In this document: positions 9,117-16,628 of the stretch, piece by piece | Layout: each line of letters begins with the position of its first letter | How positions within the stretch are numbered: position 1 is the first letter of the stretch | Assembly (NCBI GenBank): GCA_964503335.1 | Contig: CAZCZZ010000034.1 | Coordinates: 1 to 39,652 of the forward strand | Reading direction: 5' to 3' | DNA from: CAZCZZ01 sp964503335 | Lineage (GTDB): Bacteria; Verrucomicrobiota; Kiritimatiellia; CAIVKH01 | Length of the DNA: 39,652 bases | Program-made: the position numbers and the translations under genes | The notes under the pieces: model-generated | Databases searched by the model: none | What the model saw: the letters and a program-made list of their open reading frames with translations, nothing else | Told to the model about the DNA's origin: nothing

Positions 9117-9188
9117 AAAAAGGGCTGGACGGGTCACAGCGCATTCTGTACTACTACGCGCCTTTTTCCGGCCAGTTCGGCTGACCCG
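9117..9188 (+). promoter_or_regulatory. Putative L20 translational operator: pseudoknot-capable leader of rpmI
   Basis: Helix A pairs AAAAAGG (9117-9123) with CCTTTTT (9161-9167). Helix B pairs CGGGTCA (9130-9136) with TGACCCG (9182-9188). The 5' arm of B lies in the loop of A and its 3' arm lies beyond A, which is H-type pseudoknot order. The rpmI SD (AGGAAGG, 9201-9207) begins 12 nt downstream. In E. coli a pseudoknot in the same infC-rpmI interval binds ribosomal protein L20 and traps the rpmI start. The function here is inferred from position and topology. Confidence 0.55.
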
Positions 9189-9218
9189 GTTGTGTTCGTC
9201 AGGAAGGATGTTTGAGGT

Positions 9219-9416
9219 ATGGGCAAGAGACATAAGACAAAGAAGTCCGTCGCGAAGCGTTTCAAGAAGTCTGCCACGGGCAAGATCATGCACGCGCGCG
9301 CCGGAAAGAGCCATCTGGCGACCAGCAAGAGCCGCAAGCGCAAGCGGCAGCTCGGCAAGTCCCGGGTGCTTGCGCCCGCCCTCGCAAGCCACATCACGAC
9401 CCTGATCGGTTCATAG
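9219..9416 (+). CDS. rpmI: 50S ribosomal protein L35
   Basis: 65 residues, highly basic, the normal size for L35. It begins MGKRHKTKKSVAKRFKKSATG and contains the family's central HARAGKSHLATSKSRKRKRQL segment. It is a late-assembly protein of the large subunit. The SD AGGAAGG lies 11 nt before the ATG at 9219. It sits between infC and rplT in the conserved order; its stop codon overlaps the SD of rplT, which suggests translational coupling. Translation is probably repressed by L20 through the upstream pseudoknot. Confidence 0.97.
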   Translation: MGKRHKTKKSVAKRFKKSATGKIMHARAGKSHLATSKSRKRKRQLGKSRVLAPALASHITTLIGS

Positions 9417-9426
9417 GAGATTCACG

Positions 9427-9783
9427 ATGCCACGCGCAACAAACGCACCAGCTTCCCGCACACGCCGCAAACGCCGCCTGACACTTGCCAAAGGCTTCTA
9501 TGGAGCCCGCAGCAAGCGCTACCGCATGGCCACCGAGGCCGTCGACCGCGCAATGTCGATGCACTTCATTGACCGCAAGCGCCGCAAGCGCGACTTCCGC
9601 GGACTGTGGATCGCCCGTCTTTCCGCCGCCTGTGAATTGAACGGTATCAAGTACAGCCGCTTCATTGAAGGGTTGACCAAGGCCGGTGTGACGCTCAACC
9701 GCAAGATGCTTTCCGAGATCGCGATACACGATCCGTCGGGCTTTGCGAGCATTGCGGGCATGGCAAAAGCCAAGCTGGCCTAG
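9427..9783 (+). CDS. rplT: 50S ribosomal protein L20
   Basis: 118 residues, the standard length. It is essential for early 50S assembly and is the autoregulator of the rpmI-rplT mRNA in E. coli. The arginine/lysine-rich N-terminal extension (1-60) includes RTRRKRRLTLAKGFYGARSK, and the globular C-domain has LWIARLSAACELNGIKYSRF. AGGAG overlaps the rpmI stop (TAGGAG), 7 nt before the ATG. The gene is followed directly by a stable hairpin (9794-9827). Confidence 0.97.
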   Translation: MPRATNAPASRTRRKRRLTLAKGFYGARSKRYRMATEAVDRAMSMHFIDRKRRKRDFRGLWIARLSAACELNGIKYSRFIEGLTKAGVTLNRKMLSEIAIHDPSGFASIAGMAKAKLA

Positions 9784-9793
9784 TCGGTTCGAC

Positions 9794-9827
9794 GCCGGAT
9801 GCGGGGAATTTCCCTCGCATTTCCGGC
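9794..9827 (+). terminator. Long hairpin after rplT, no U-tract
   Basis: GCCGGA-TGCG-GGGAA pairs with TTCCC-CGCA-TCCGGC with small bulges, 10 nt after the rplT stop. The downstream sequence ACTGTGAC has no T-run, so it could be an mRNA 3'-end structure rather than a classical terminator. Confidence 0.55.
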
Positions 9828-9867
9828 ACTGTGACGAGGGCAGCACCCGCTGCAGGAAAGGCACGTT

Positions 9868-10467
9868 GTGAAAAGACGTAATACCGCCTTCACGCTGATC
9901 GAACTCCTCGTCGTCATAGCCATTATCGGCATTCTTGCCGCTCTCCTGCTTCCCGCGCTCGCCGGCAGCCGGACCCGCGCCCTCGAAGCAGACTGCATGG
10001 CGAAGCTGCGCTCGATCCAGCAAGGCCTCTACCAGTACGCGACGACGGAGAACAACAGCTACTTCCCGACAACGACCGACTTCCAGGGCAAGCAGCAGAC
10101 CCTGCTCGACTCTGCGGCCGCTTACGTTGGAACGAACACGACCTTGTGGTACTGCAAACGTTACCTGAAGGAAGCCCGCATCGACCCGGCCGCCGAGATG
10201 AGCCAGCAGAGGATTGGCTACTTCTACTGGGTCACATCGTGGGTGGACATCAACTCCACGACATCGGCATGGAACGGCCTCGGCTTCAACAGCTCGAACG
10301 TCACCGGCGTGATATTCAGCGACCGGTTCCAAGGCGCGGGAACAACGCCTTCAGCCCCCGAGCTTCAGTATCACGCGGGCAGTGACGTCAACGCGTCGCT
10401 CAAGAAGCCCGGCACGCTGGTCGCCGTTGTCAGCGGTGCAGTGAAAAAAGTTGCGCCACGGCCCTGA
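9868..10467 (+). CDS. Type II secretion / type IV pilin-like pseudopilin
   Basis: 199 residues starting at GTG (9868), with AGGAAAGG about 6 nt upstream. The first seven residues (MKRRNTA) are a prepilin leader, then FTLIELLVVIAIIGILAALL, the pilin methylation helix with the conserved glutamate E12 (E5 of the mature form). It is expected to be cleaved and N-methylated by a prepilin peptidase and to assemble via its N-terminal helix. The C-terminal part (about 35-199) is the large, variable globular domain typical of the many solitary pseudopilins in PVC-group genomes (DUF1559-like or related). No secretion genes adjoin it; a PilT/PilU ATPase is 11 kb away. Confidence 0.82.
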   Translation: MKRRNTAFTLIELLVVIAIIGILAALLLPALAGSRTRALEADCMAKLRSIQQGLYQYATTENNSYFPTTTDFQGKQQTLLDSAAAYVGTNTTLWYCKRYLKEARIDPAAEMSQQRIGYFYWVTSWVDINSTTSAWNGLGFNSSNVTGVIFSDRFQGAGTTPSAPELQYHAGSDVNASLKKPGTLVAVVSGAVKKVAPRP

Positions 10468-10523
10468 GCCCGCGCCCCCGTCTTTTGACGTGACCTGCAG
10501 GTGGTGTTGCATACAGTAGTCAC

Positions 10524-10550
10524 AGGGTATGCGCATGCATATCGCACCCT
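10524..10550. promoter_or_regulatory. Possible operator upstream of the LacI-family gene
   Basis: AGGGT and ACCCT form an outer dyad 17 nt apart and enclose the palindromes ATGCGCAT (10529-10536) and GCATGC. It lies 10 nt before the regulator's ATG, a plausible autoregulatory site. The symmetry is imperfect, so this is tentative. Confidence 0.3.
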
Positions 10551-10560
10551 CTCTGCAGGT

Positions 10561-11580
10561 ATGACCCTACGCCGCTCTACGATCCAGGATGTTGCAGACG
10601 CAGCTCGCGTTTCACGCTCCGTCGTGTCGCGCGTGCTCAACAACGCGCCGATCCGCATCAGCGAAGAAAAGCGAAAGTGCATCCAAGCCGCGGCGCGCCG
10701 TCTCAACTACACCCCCCACGCAGGCGCGCGACGTCTTGCGCTGCAGAAATCAGAGACCCTCCGGCTGATTCTGCCGGAGAAGACCAGCGCTGTTTCCGAG
10801 GTCTTCATCCTGGAGTTGATGCGCTGCATCACGCAGTCCGCACGGGCATCGGGATACGACATCGTGCTCGATCTTTATCAGCCGTGCGACCTGGAGAGGC
10901 TTGTCTCGCGGCCGGGCCAGGCCGACGGAACAATGCTCGTCCTCGACCGGAATGCCCCGCCCGAAATGGTGGCACTTCTGGAAGGTCGCATCCAACCGCT
11001 CGTGACCATCGGAGGCAGCTTCGCAAAGTCACAGCCGGCCAACTTCGTGGATGCCGATATACGCGAAGGCCTCGCCGCAGGCACATCGCACCTGCTCGCG
11101 ATTGGACATCGCCGCATCGCATTCCTATCCGATGTCCCAAGCAAGGCGAAGTACGAAGGGTATCTCCAGGCCATACGTCGCTTCGGCAAGAACGCCCAGC
11201 CACTCCCCGAGCTTGTATGCGGTGAGTCAGAAGAGACCTCGGCCAAGGCCATTCACAAGATCATGAGCAATTCCTCGCGGCCCACAGCCGTGGTCTGCAC
11301 GACCGACACGCTGGCCCTCCGCGTCATCCAGCACGTTTCCGCCCTCGACATGCATGTGCCAAAGGATCTCTCCGTGGTGGGCTTCTACGACAATATTATT
11401 GCGTCACTTACCAATCCCGCGCTGACGACGGTTCGCGTCCCGACCCGCGCAATCGCCCAAGCCACCATCGACAATCTCGTCAAACGCATCCGTGGCGCAA
11501 ACACGCCCACGCTCAGGGACGTGCTGCCTTGCGAATTGATCGTTCGTCAATCCACCGCTGCTGCAGGAACCGCAACGTAA
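10561..11580 (+). CDS. LacI/GalR-family transcriptional regulator
   Basis: 339 residues. The N-terminal LacI helix-turn-helix (about 6-50) reads STIQDVADAARVSRSVVSRVLN, with the hinge-helix region following (LNYTPHAGARRLA). A periplasmic-binding-protein-like effector domain (about 60-330) contains GHRRIAFL and the late family motif DLSVVGFYDN. The ATG at 10561 gives the normal N-terminus. An upstream in-frame extension to 10501 would add 20 residues before the HTH and cover the possible operator, so it is rejected. The kinase-like gene follows 6 nt after its stop, so it probably controls that sugar kinase and itself. The effector is unknown, perhaps an amino sugar. Confidence 0.9.
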   Translation: MTLRRSTIQDVADAARVSRSVVSRVLNNAPIRISEEKRKCIQAAARRLNYTPHAGARRLALQKSETLRLILPEKTSAVSEVFILELMRCITQSARASGYDIVLDLYQPCDLERLVSRPGQADGTMLVLDRNAPPEMVALLEGRIQPLVTIGGSFAKSQPANFVDADIREGLAAGTSHLLAIGHRRIAFLSDVPSKAKYEGYLQAIRRFGKNAQPLPELVCGESEETSAKAIHKIMSNSSRPTAVVCTTDTLALRVIQHVSALDMHVPKDLSVVGFYDNIIASLTNPALTTVRVPTRAIAQATIDNLVKRIRGANTPTLRDVLPCELIVRQSTAAAGTAT

Positions 11581-11586
11581 CGCGCC

Positions 11587-12681
11587 GTGAAGGACCGGTC
11601 ACAGCAGGCGATCGCCGCATCACTTCGTTTCGAGATTCCGCGTGGTGCGCTGCAGATAGAACCTCTGGGCAGTGGCCATATCCACGAGACATGGCTCGTC
11701 GCCGGAGCGGGCGCACAGCGGTTTGTGCTGCAACAGATGAACGTCTCGGTCTTCCGCAATCCCCGGCACGTCATCGACAACATCGCCCGCGTAACTCAGC
11801 ACATCGCGGCAAAAGTTCGCGATGACTGTCGCTGCCTGAGCCTTGTGCCCGCATCGAACGGCGGATTCCTCTACATCGACGACGAGGGCGCGACATGGCG
11901 CATGTTTCTAATGATCGCGCAGGGCGTGGCATTCGATGTCGCTCCGGATGCCGGTTATGCGCGGCAGGCGGCGGCGGCCTTCGGACGCTTCCAAGCGATG
12001 CTGAGCGACCTGCCCGCTCCGCCGCTCCATGAAACGATTCCGGATTTTCACAACACCGCTTCACGCTTCTCACAATTTACGCGTGCGATCGAATGCGACA
12101 CGCAGAACCGCGCATCTTCTGTGCAGCCGGAGATTCACGCCATCCTGCAACGTGAATTCCTGTCGCGCGTGTTCGAAGACCTGCGCTCGCGGAAGGAGCT
12201 TCCCAGTCGCACCGTTCACAACGACACCAAGCTTAACAACGTCCTCTTTCACGAACGGTCGGGTGAAGCACTCTGCGTCATTGATCTCGACACCGTCATG
12301 CCGGGCCTTTCCCTCCACGATTTCGGGGACCTTGTCCGGACCGCCGGCACACAGGCTCTGGAGGATGAAACGAATCTCGACCTCGTCGAGTTGGACCCGC
12401 CCATGTTTACTGCCCTTGCCGGTGGCTATCTTGCGGAAGCGCGGTCATTCCTCTCTGCCCGCGAAATCGAAATGCTGCACCTCTCTCCGCAGGTCATCAC
12501 CTTCGAAGTCGCGATGCGGTTCCTGACGGACTACCTGGGCGGCGACACCTACTTCAGAATCCACCACCCGGAACACAACGTGCAGCGCTGCAGGGCGCAG
12601 CTGAAGCTTGTCGAGTCCATGGAACGGAAGGAGCAGTGGATGCAACAAGCCGTCCGGGACGCAGCGTCACGGCTTCCCTGA
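11587..12681 (+). CDS. Phosphotransferase (APH fold), N-acetylhexosamine 1-kinase-like
   Basis: 364 residues with the aminoglycoside/choline-kinase fold. The nucleotide-handling N-lobe is about 20-110. The catalytic loop is HNDTKLNN (211-218), and the metal-binding motif VIDLDTVMPG (231-240) substitutes for DFG. These match bifidobacterial NahK, which phosphorylates GlcNAc/GalNAc at C1, better than antibiotic kinases. It starts at GTG 11587, 6 nt after the LacI gene, so it is probably co-transcribed with it. Its 3' end overlaps the convergent SCO1-like gene by 15 nt. Sugar specificity is an inference; homoserine- or choline-kinase-like activity is less likely. Confidence 0.75.
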   Translation: MKDRSQQAIAASLRFEIPRGALQIEPLGSGHIHETWLVAGAGAQRFVLQQMNVSVFRNPRHVIDNIARVTQHIAAKVRDDCRCLSLVPASNGGFLYIDDEGATWRMFLMIAQGVAFDVAPDAGYARQAAAAFGRFQAMLSDLPAPPLHETIPDFHNTASRFSQFTRAIECDTQNRASSVQPEIHAILQREFLSRVFEDLRSRKELPSRTVHNDTKLNNVLFHERSGEALCVIDLDTVMPGLSLHDFGDLVRTAGTQALEDETNLDLVELDPPMFTALAGGYLAEARSFLSAREIEMLHLSPQVITFEVAMRFLTDYLGGDTYFRIHHPEHNVQRCRAQLKLVESMERKEQWMQQAVRDAASRLP

Positions 12682-13272
12682 GCAAAGCGACTTCAGCGCG
12701 TCCACGATCGGAGCCGGATCAGCCCCCAGGCCCTCCATCACTTCGGCAACGACGCCCTCTTGATCCAGCAGGACCAGCTTCGAACTGTGCGCGATATCAC
12801 CGTTCGCTTCCTTGCGATAGCGGACGCCCAGCATCGCTGCCAGCGACCGCACGTCGCTGGAGCTGCCCGTGAGCATCTGTGGATCAATATCACCAAGGTG
12901 GTTCCTGCTCACGAATTCGGCCAGCGCAGCGGGGCTATCCCGTTCCGGGTCGAGCGACACCATCACCACGCCGACACGCCCCCGTTCTTCGGGTCCAAGC
13001 AGCCCGTGCAGGCGGATGATGTCCGCGGCAATTCTCGGACAAGCATACGTGCATGATGCGAAGAACATGGTGATGAGCCGGGGCTTCCCCTTGAGCGTCG
13101 CGAGCGGCACCTCGTCCCCGAGCTGGTTCGTCCATGTTGTCGTCAGGTTATAGATCGAATCCTCCGCGTGCATCTGTCCATCGACGGGTGCGGCATGACA
13201 GCACGAGGCGCTGAAGGCCTCGCGCGGCACCATGAAAAGGAGGAGCAGGGACATCAGGATGGGAGCTCTCAT
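12667..13272 (-). CDS. SCO1/SenC-family copper chaperone / thiol protein
   Basis: 201 residues with a signal peptide (about 1-22). A CCHAAP segment follows the signal peptide. The thioredoxin-fold domain carries the copper-binding CxxxC (C74, C78 in FASCTYACP) and the distal histidine H162 (IAHSSKLVLLD). SCO proteins deliver copper to cuproenzymes, classically the CuA site of cytochrome oxidase; here the obvious client is the copper nitrite reductase upstream. The ATG at 13272 has a GGAG 9 nt upstream and overlaps the stop of the NirV-like gene by ATGA, so translation is coupled. It is the last gene of the nitrite-reductase operon. Confidence 0.9.
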   Translation of the reverse strand: MRAPILMSLLLLFMVPREAFSASCCHAAPVDGQMHAEDSIYNLTTTWTNQLGDEVPLATLKGKPRLITMFFASCTYACPRIAADIIRLHGLLGPEERGRVGVVMVSLDPERDSPAALAEFVSRNHLGDIDPQMLTGSSSDVRSLAAMLGVRYRKEANGDIAHSSKLVLLDQEGVVAEVMEGLGADPAPIVDALKSLCSGKP

Positions 13273-14039
13273 GGCGTACTCTCCTCGCGCGACACATCTG
13301 CGGCACACCGGAACCCGAGGTTCGCCATCGTGTAGGCCCCTGCAAGGCTGCCCCTCAAGGCGTATCGCATGAAGGCCGCGTAGTCGCGGAACTCCGCGGC
13401 GTTGGCAGCGCCACCGCCGCAGAAAAGGGATTGGTCCAGTGCTGAATCGCCTCTCGATTCACCCGTGACCAACGCGGTATTGAAATCTTCGACCCACTCC
13501 CATACGAGACCATGCAGATCCCATACCCCATGAGCCGTTGCAAACGTGCTCCTCACAGGAGGCAGGGGCTCCTGCGAGGGCTTTCCGTACCAGGCGAGGA
13601 TACGGGCGAGTTCCGTGGTGCTACCGGCGGGTACGGCGGCCGCGTATTCCCATTCCGCAAGGGTGGGCAAGCGGAGACCGAGAGCCTCTGCATACGCCCG
13701 CGCCGCGAACCAGGACACATGCGAAACCGGCGAGTCCATTGGTGCCTTTGGTCCGGGCTCGAGATCGTCGGCCCAGTGCGAAAGATAGCCGTCATCAGCG
13801 AATATCCGTTTCACCTGTGACCGACGCCACGCGGGATTGTCGCGAACGAATTGTAGGAACTCGCCATTGGTCACGGGACAAACATCCAGACGAAACGCCG
13901 GGACATCGCGTTTGGGATCGCTGCTGTACAAAGGCTCATACGTCCCGGCCGGCAGCGTGATCATCTCTCCTGCAGGCGCGGGAACGGAGATCCATCCGAC
14001 CAGGACAGCAACAGAACCTATGGCTATGAGGCCCTTCAC
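13269..14039 (-). CDS. nirV: NirV-like protein (formylglycine-generating-enzyme fold, catalytic cysteines absent)
   Basis: 256 residues with a signal peptide (about 1-23). An FGE-sulfatase/SUMF1 domain fills the rest: VTNGEFLQFV, PVSHVSWFAARAYAEAL, RLPTLAEWEYAA, GVWDLHGLVWEWVEDF, and the terminal NLGFRCA. In true formylglycine-generating enzymes two cysteines precede the final motif (as in CYRYRCAARS); here the equivalent stretch is FMRYALRGS, with no cysteine. It is therefore unlikely to make formylglycine. NirV is the family member genetically linked to nirK in denitrifiers; its role is unproven. It starts at GTG 14039, 4 nt after the nirK stop, and overlaps the SCO1-like gene. Confidence 0.82.
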   Translation of the reverse strand: MKGLIAIGSVAVLVGWISVPAPAGEMITLPAGTYEPLYSSDPKRDVPAFRLDVCPVTNGEFLQFVRDNPAWRRSQVKRIFADDGYLSHWADDLEPGPKAPMDSPVSHVSWFAARAYAEALGLRLPTLAEWEYAAAVPAGSTTELARILAWYGKPSQEPLPPVRSTFATAHGVWDLHGLVWEWVEDFNTALVTGESRGDSALDQSLFCGGGAANAAEFRDYAAFMRYALRGSLAGAYTMANLGFRCAADVSREESTP

Positions 14040-14043
14040 GTGA

Positions 14044-15483
14044 TCAATGCGTCTGTGCGACGCCCTTCCCCGCGGGTTTGAGTCCAGAGTCGCGGACCCT
14101 CTTCACGTGCGCCGGTTCGATCGCGCCCTCCTGGTTCCCCCAACTGTTCATGACAAAGCTGAGGACGTTTGCGATCTGTTCATCGGTCAGATTCTGGGGC
14201 GTCATAATCTGGTTGTACGGCTTGCCGTTCACCTCGATCTCACCCTGCAGGCCGTTGATGACGATGGCGATGGCGCGGTCGTGATCGGCTTTCAGGAAGT
14301 CGGAACCCGCAAGCGGCGGGAAGACGCCGGGCAGCCCCTGCCCGTTCGACTGGTGGCAGGCCATGCAGGTCTGGTTGTAGATGCGCTCGCCCTCGCGAAC
14401 GCGATCCGCCAGCGTGAAGTTCGCCTGCTCCTGCGGTTCGGCCGCCACGACTTGCGTGGGCTGTCCCTCGGGCTGGTAGATGGAGTCCTCCAACTTGCCC
14501 GAATAGACCACCTTGTCCTCGGGCCCTTCAACTTTCAGCATGCCGAGCGTTCCCTTGTTGAAGGTACGGAAGATCGAGTGGTCAACGAGTATCAGCGTGC
14601 CCGGCACTTCCACCTTGAACTCCGTGATCGCCGACCCGCCCGCAGGCACCAGCGTCGTCTGCACGTTCGCGTTGATCCGGTCACCACCCTCGATATAGAC
14701 CTTGTCGAAGATCTCCCCGATGACGTGGAAGGAGGAGATCAGGTTCGGTCCACCGTTTCCGATGTAGAGTCGCACCGTTTCTCCGACCTTTGCCGTGAGC
14801 GCCTTGTCGCCGACGAGAGCGCCGACCGATCCATTAAAGACCACGTAATCCGCGTGCTCTTCCAGCGCCTTTTCCATCGAGAAGGGTTGAAGGCCTGCTT
14901 CGCCGTAGCGACCCGACGTGTAGAATTCGCTCTGCACGACGTAATACTCGCGGTCCACTGTCGGCAGGCCTTCCTCCGGTTCAACAAGAATCAGGCCGTA
15001 CATACCGTTCGCGATATGCATGCCGACGGGCGCCGTCGCGCAGTGGTAGACATAAAGGCCACGGTTCAACGCCTTGAACGAGAACGTGGAGCTATGCCCC
15101 GGCGCCGTGAACGAGGAGGCCGCCCCGCCTCCAGGCCCCGTCACGGCGTGCAGGTCGATGTTGTGCGGCAGCTTGCTCGATGGATGGTTGTGAAGGTGAA
15201 ACTCCACAAGGTCGCCCTGCCGGATGCGGATGAACGGCCCGGGCACGGAGCCTCCGAAGCCCCAGAACGTGTATTCCACGCCGTCGGCCAGCCTGGCGGT
15301 GTACTCGCGCACCTCAAGATTGACGACCACCTTCGCCGGCGTCCTGCGCGTAATCGGAGGCGGGACCATCGGCGGTTTGGTGAGGATGGCTTCCTCCACC
15401 GGCAGGGATGGCTCGGCGGCCGGGGACGTGACGGCCCACATCACGGCCACATTGAGGGCAACTGCACACAGGACTCTCTTCAT
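14044..15483 (-). CDS. nirK: Copper nitrite reductase with fused C-terminal cytochrome c domain
   Basis: Periplasmic enzyme reducing nitrite to nitric oxide. 479 residues: signal peptide (about 1-22), two cupredoxin domains (about 45-330), a linker, then a class I cytochrome c (about 355-450). Probable type 1 copper ligands are H107, C148, H156 and M161. Type 2 ligands are H112, H147 and H302, with the catalytic pair D110 and H253. The heme site is CMACH (373-377) with likely axial M427. A tethered cytochrome c is known in some NirKs (for example Ralstonia-type) and supplies electrons directly to the copper. AAAGGAG precedes the ATG. It is second in the operon rrf2-nirK-nirV-sco. Confidence 0.96.
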   Translation of the reverse strand: MKRVLCAVALNVAVMWAVTSPAAEPSLPVEEAILTKPPMVPPPITRRTPAKVVVNLEVREYTARLADGVEYTFWGFGGSVPGPFIRIRQGDLVEFHLHNHPSSKLPHNIDLHAVTGPGGGAASSFTAPGHSSTFSFKALNRGLYVYHCATAPVGMHIANGMYGLILVEPEEGLPTVDREYYVVQSEFYTSGRYGEAGLQPFSMEKALEEHADYVVFNGSVGALVGDKALTAKVGETVRLYIGNGGPNLISSFHVIGEIFDKVYIEGGDRINANVQTTLVPAGGSAITEFKVEVPGTLILVDHSIFRTFNKGTLGMLKVEGPEDKVVYSGKLEDSIYQPEGQPTQVVAAEPQEQANFTLADRVREGERIYNQTCMACHQSNGQGLPGVFPPLAGSDFLKADHDRAIAIVINGLQGEIEVNGKPYNQIMTPQNLTDEQIANVLSFVMNSWGNQEGAIEPAHVKRVRDSGLKPAGKGVAQTH

Positions 15484-15525
15484 ATTTCGGACTCCTTTAT
15501 CTGTTATTGCGCCAAAATGAAACGC

Positions 15526-15966
15526 TCACCCGTCTGACAATCTTAACTTTCCCAATCCGAACCCCGCCGCAAGGTCGGCCAGCGTTGTGTCAGCAAAAAG
15601 GGATTCCAACCTCTTCCGCTCTTTGGTCCACAAGTGGTGAAGCGGACAGGGCTTGCGCTCGCCGCAACCCTCAAGGCCAAGGATGCAGTCCTTAAAGACG
15701 CCTCCGCCATCGATGGTTTCCACGACGGAACGCACGGTAATGTCTTCCGGCGGCTTCGTAAGGCTCACGCCGCCATGGGGCCCCCTGTACGAGTGCATGA
15801 GGCCGCCTTCCGTAAGCTGCTGGAGGATCTTGGTCAGGAAGTGGAAGGATATCTTCAACTCATCCGCGATTTCACGGATCGGAACGAATTCCCGTTCTCT
15901 CGGCTGGGCCGACACATAGAGCGCCGCCCGGATTCCGTAGACACATGCTTTCGAAAGAATGCTCAT
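15526..15966 (-). CDS. Rrf2-family Fe-S transcriptional regulator (NsrR/IscR-like)
   Basis: 146 residues. A winged HTH at the N-terminus (MSILSKACVYGIRAALYVSA, typical for Rrf2) and wing GPHGGVSL (62-69). A cluster-binding loop has C94, C101 and C107 plus H110, which resembles the three-cysteine/one-histidine pattern of IscR and the cysteine set of NsrR. It presumably binds a [2Fe-2S] or [4Fe-4S] cluster and senses NO, oxygen or redox state. It is the first gene before nirK (42-nt gap), and a perfect palindrome sits 5 nt before its start codon, so control of the nitrite-reductase operon and of itself is likely. The effector is not decided by sequence. Confidence 0.9.
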   Translation of the reverse strand: MSILSKACVYGIRAALYVSAQPREREFVPIREIADELKISFHFLTKILQQLTEGGLMHSYRGPHGGVSLTKPPEDITVRSVVETIDGGGVFKDCILGLEGCGERKPCPLHHLWTKERKRLESLFADTTLADLAAGFGLGKLRLSDG

Positions 15967-15971
15967 TGCTT

Positions 15972-15991
15972 TTAAGACAACATAGTCTTAA
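15972..15991. promoter_or_regulatory. Perfect palindromic operator at the rrf2 start
   Basis: TTAAGAC-N6-GTCTTAA, 7-bp perfect arms. It lies between the divergent rrf2 and copD-like genes and only 5 nt upstream of the rrf2 ATG. It covers any -10 element (TATGTT or TATTAA on the minus strand), so bound protein would block transcription. It is probably the Rrf2 autoregulatory site. Confidence 0.7.
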
Positions 15992-16050
15992 TACTGGAAT
16001 ACAACGAAGCGCTTGATCTGTCAAATGCGATTTGTGAGGTAATCTGAGTC

Positions 16051-16566
16051 ATGACTATGCACGCGTGGTACATCATCTCTGTCATTGTCCACATTCTGGC
16101 GGCGATGACCTGGATTGGCGGGATGCTTTTCCTCGTCCTGGTCCTGGTCCCGACGCTGCGAACGCTTCCGTCCCGCGAAACGGCGGTGGAACTCGTGGCT
16201 TCCAGCGGACGCCGGTTCCGGACTATCGGCTGGATCAGCCTGACCATCCTCGTGCTGACCGGATACACGAACCTCCACTTCCGCGGCGTCACCTGGTCGG
16301 CGATGTGGCAGGAGACGTTCTGGGCAACGCCCTTCGGCGACGTGCTCTTCTACAAGCTCATGCTGGTCGGTGCCATTCTCACGATCAGCGTGCTTCACGA
16401 CTTCTGGATTGGTCCCCGCGCCTCGCAAGCGTTGCGGGAAGGCCCCGGATCACCCGATGCGATCCGGCAGCGTCTCCTCGCATCATGGATGGGTCGCTTG
16501 AACCTACTGCTCTCGCTCTGCGTCCTCGTGCTCGGCGTTATGCTCGTCCGCGGACGCCCTTGGTAG
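16051..16566 (+). CDS. CopD-like four-helix membrane protein
   Basis: 171 residues, four hydrophobic helices (about 7-35, 58-76, 100-121, 146-166). The first helix has the CopD-type motif HILAAMTWIGGMLF with H14, and a later YKLMLVGAIL/LHDFWIGPR segment has a further histidine. CopD-family proteins take part in copper uptake or heme-related electron transfer at the inner membrane. It is divergent from rrf2-nirK and shares the intergenic palindrome, suggesting co-regulation and a copper role for the nitrite reductase. The SD is weak (GAGG about 12 nt upstream). The start could also be the second ATG at 16057. Confidence 0.72.
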   Translation: MTMHAWYIISVIVHILAAMTWIGGMLFLVLVLVPTLRTLPSRETAVELVASSGRRFRTIGWISLTILVLTGYTNLHFRGVTWSAMWQETFWATPFGDVLFYKLMLVGAILTISVLHDFWIGPRASQALREGPGSPDAIRQRLLASWMGRLNLLLSLCVLVLGVMLVRGRPW

Positions 16567-16628
16567 GTCTTGCGAACATACCCCGAAAGCTCCTTTGCGC
16601 TTCAGGTCCGGTCTGCTAGTTTCCCGAC

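Noticed and set aside
14047..15537. 496-codon plus-strand open frame opposite nirK
   Set aside because: Exact antisense of nirK; no recognisable protein.
16013..16024. FNR/DNR box between rrf2 and the CopD-like gene (TTGA-N4-TCAA)
   Set aside because: FNR sites are TTGAT-N4-ATCAA, which puts the inner TTGA and TCAA 6 nt apart; here the gap is 4.
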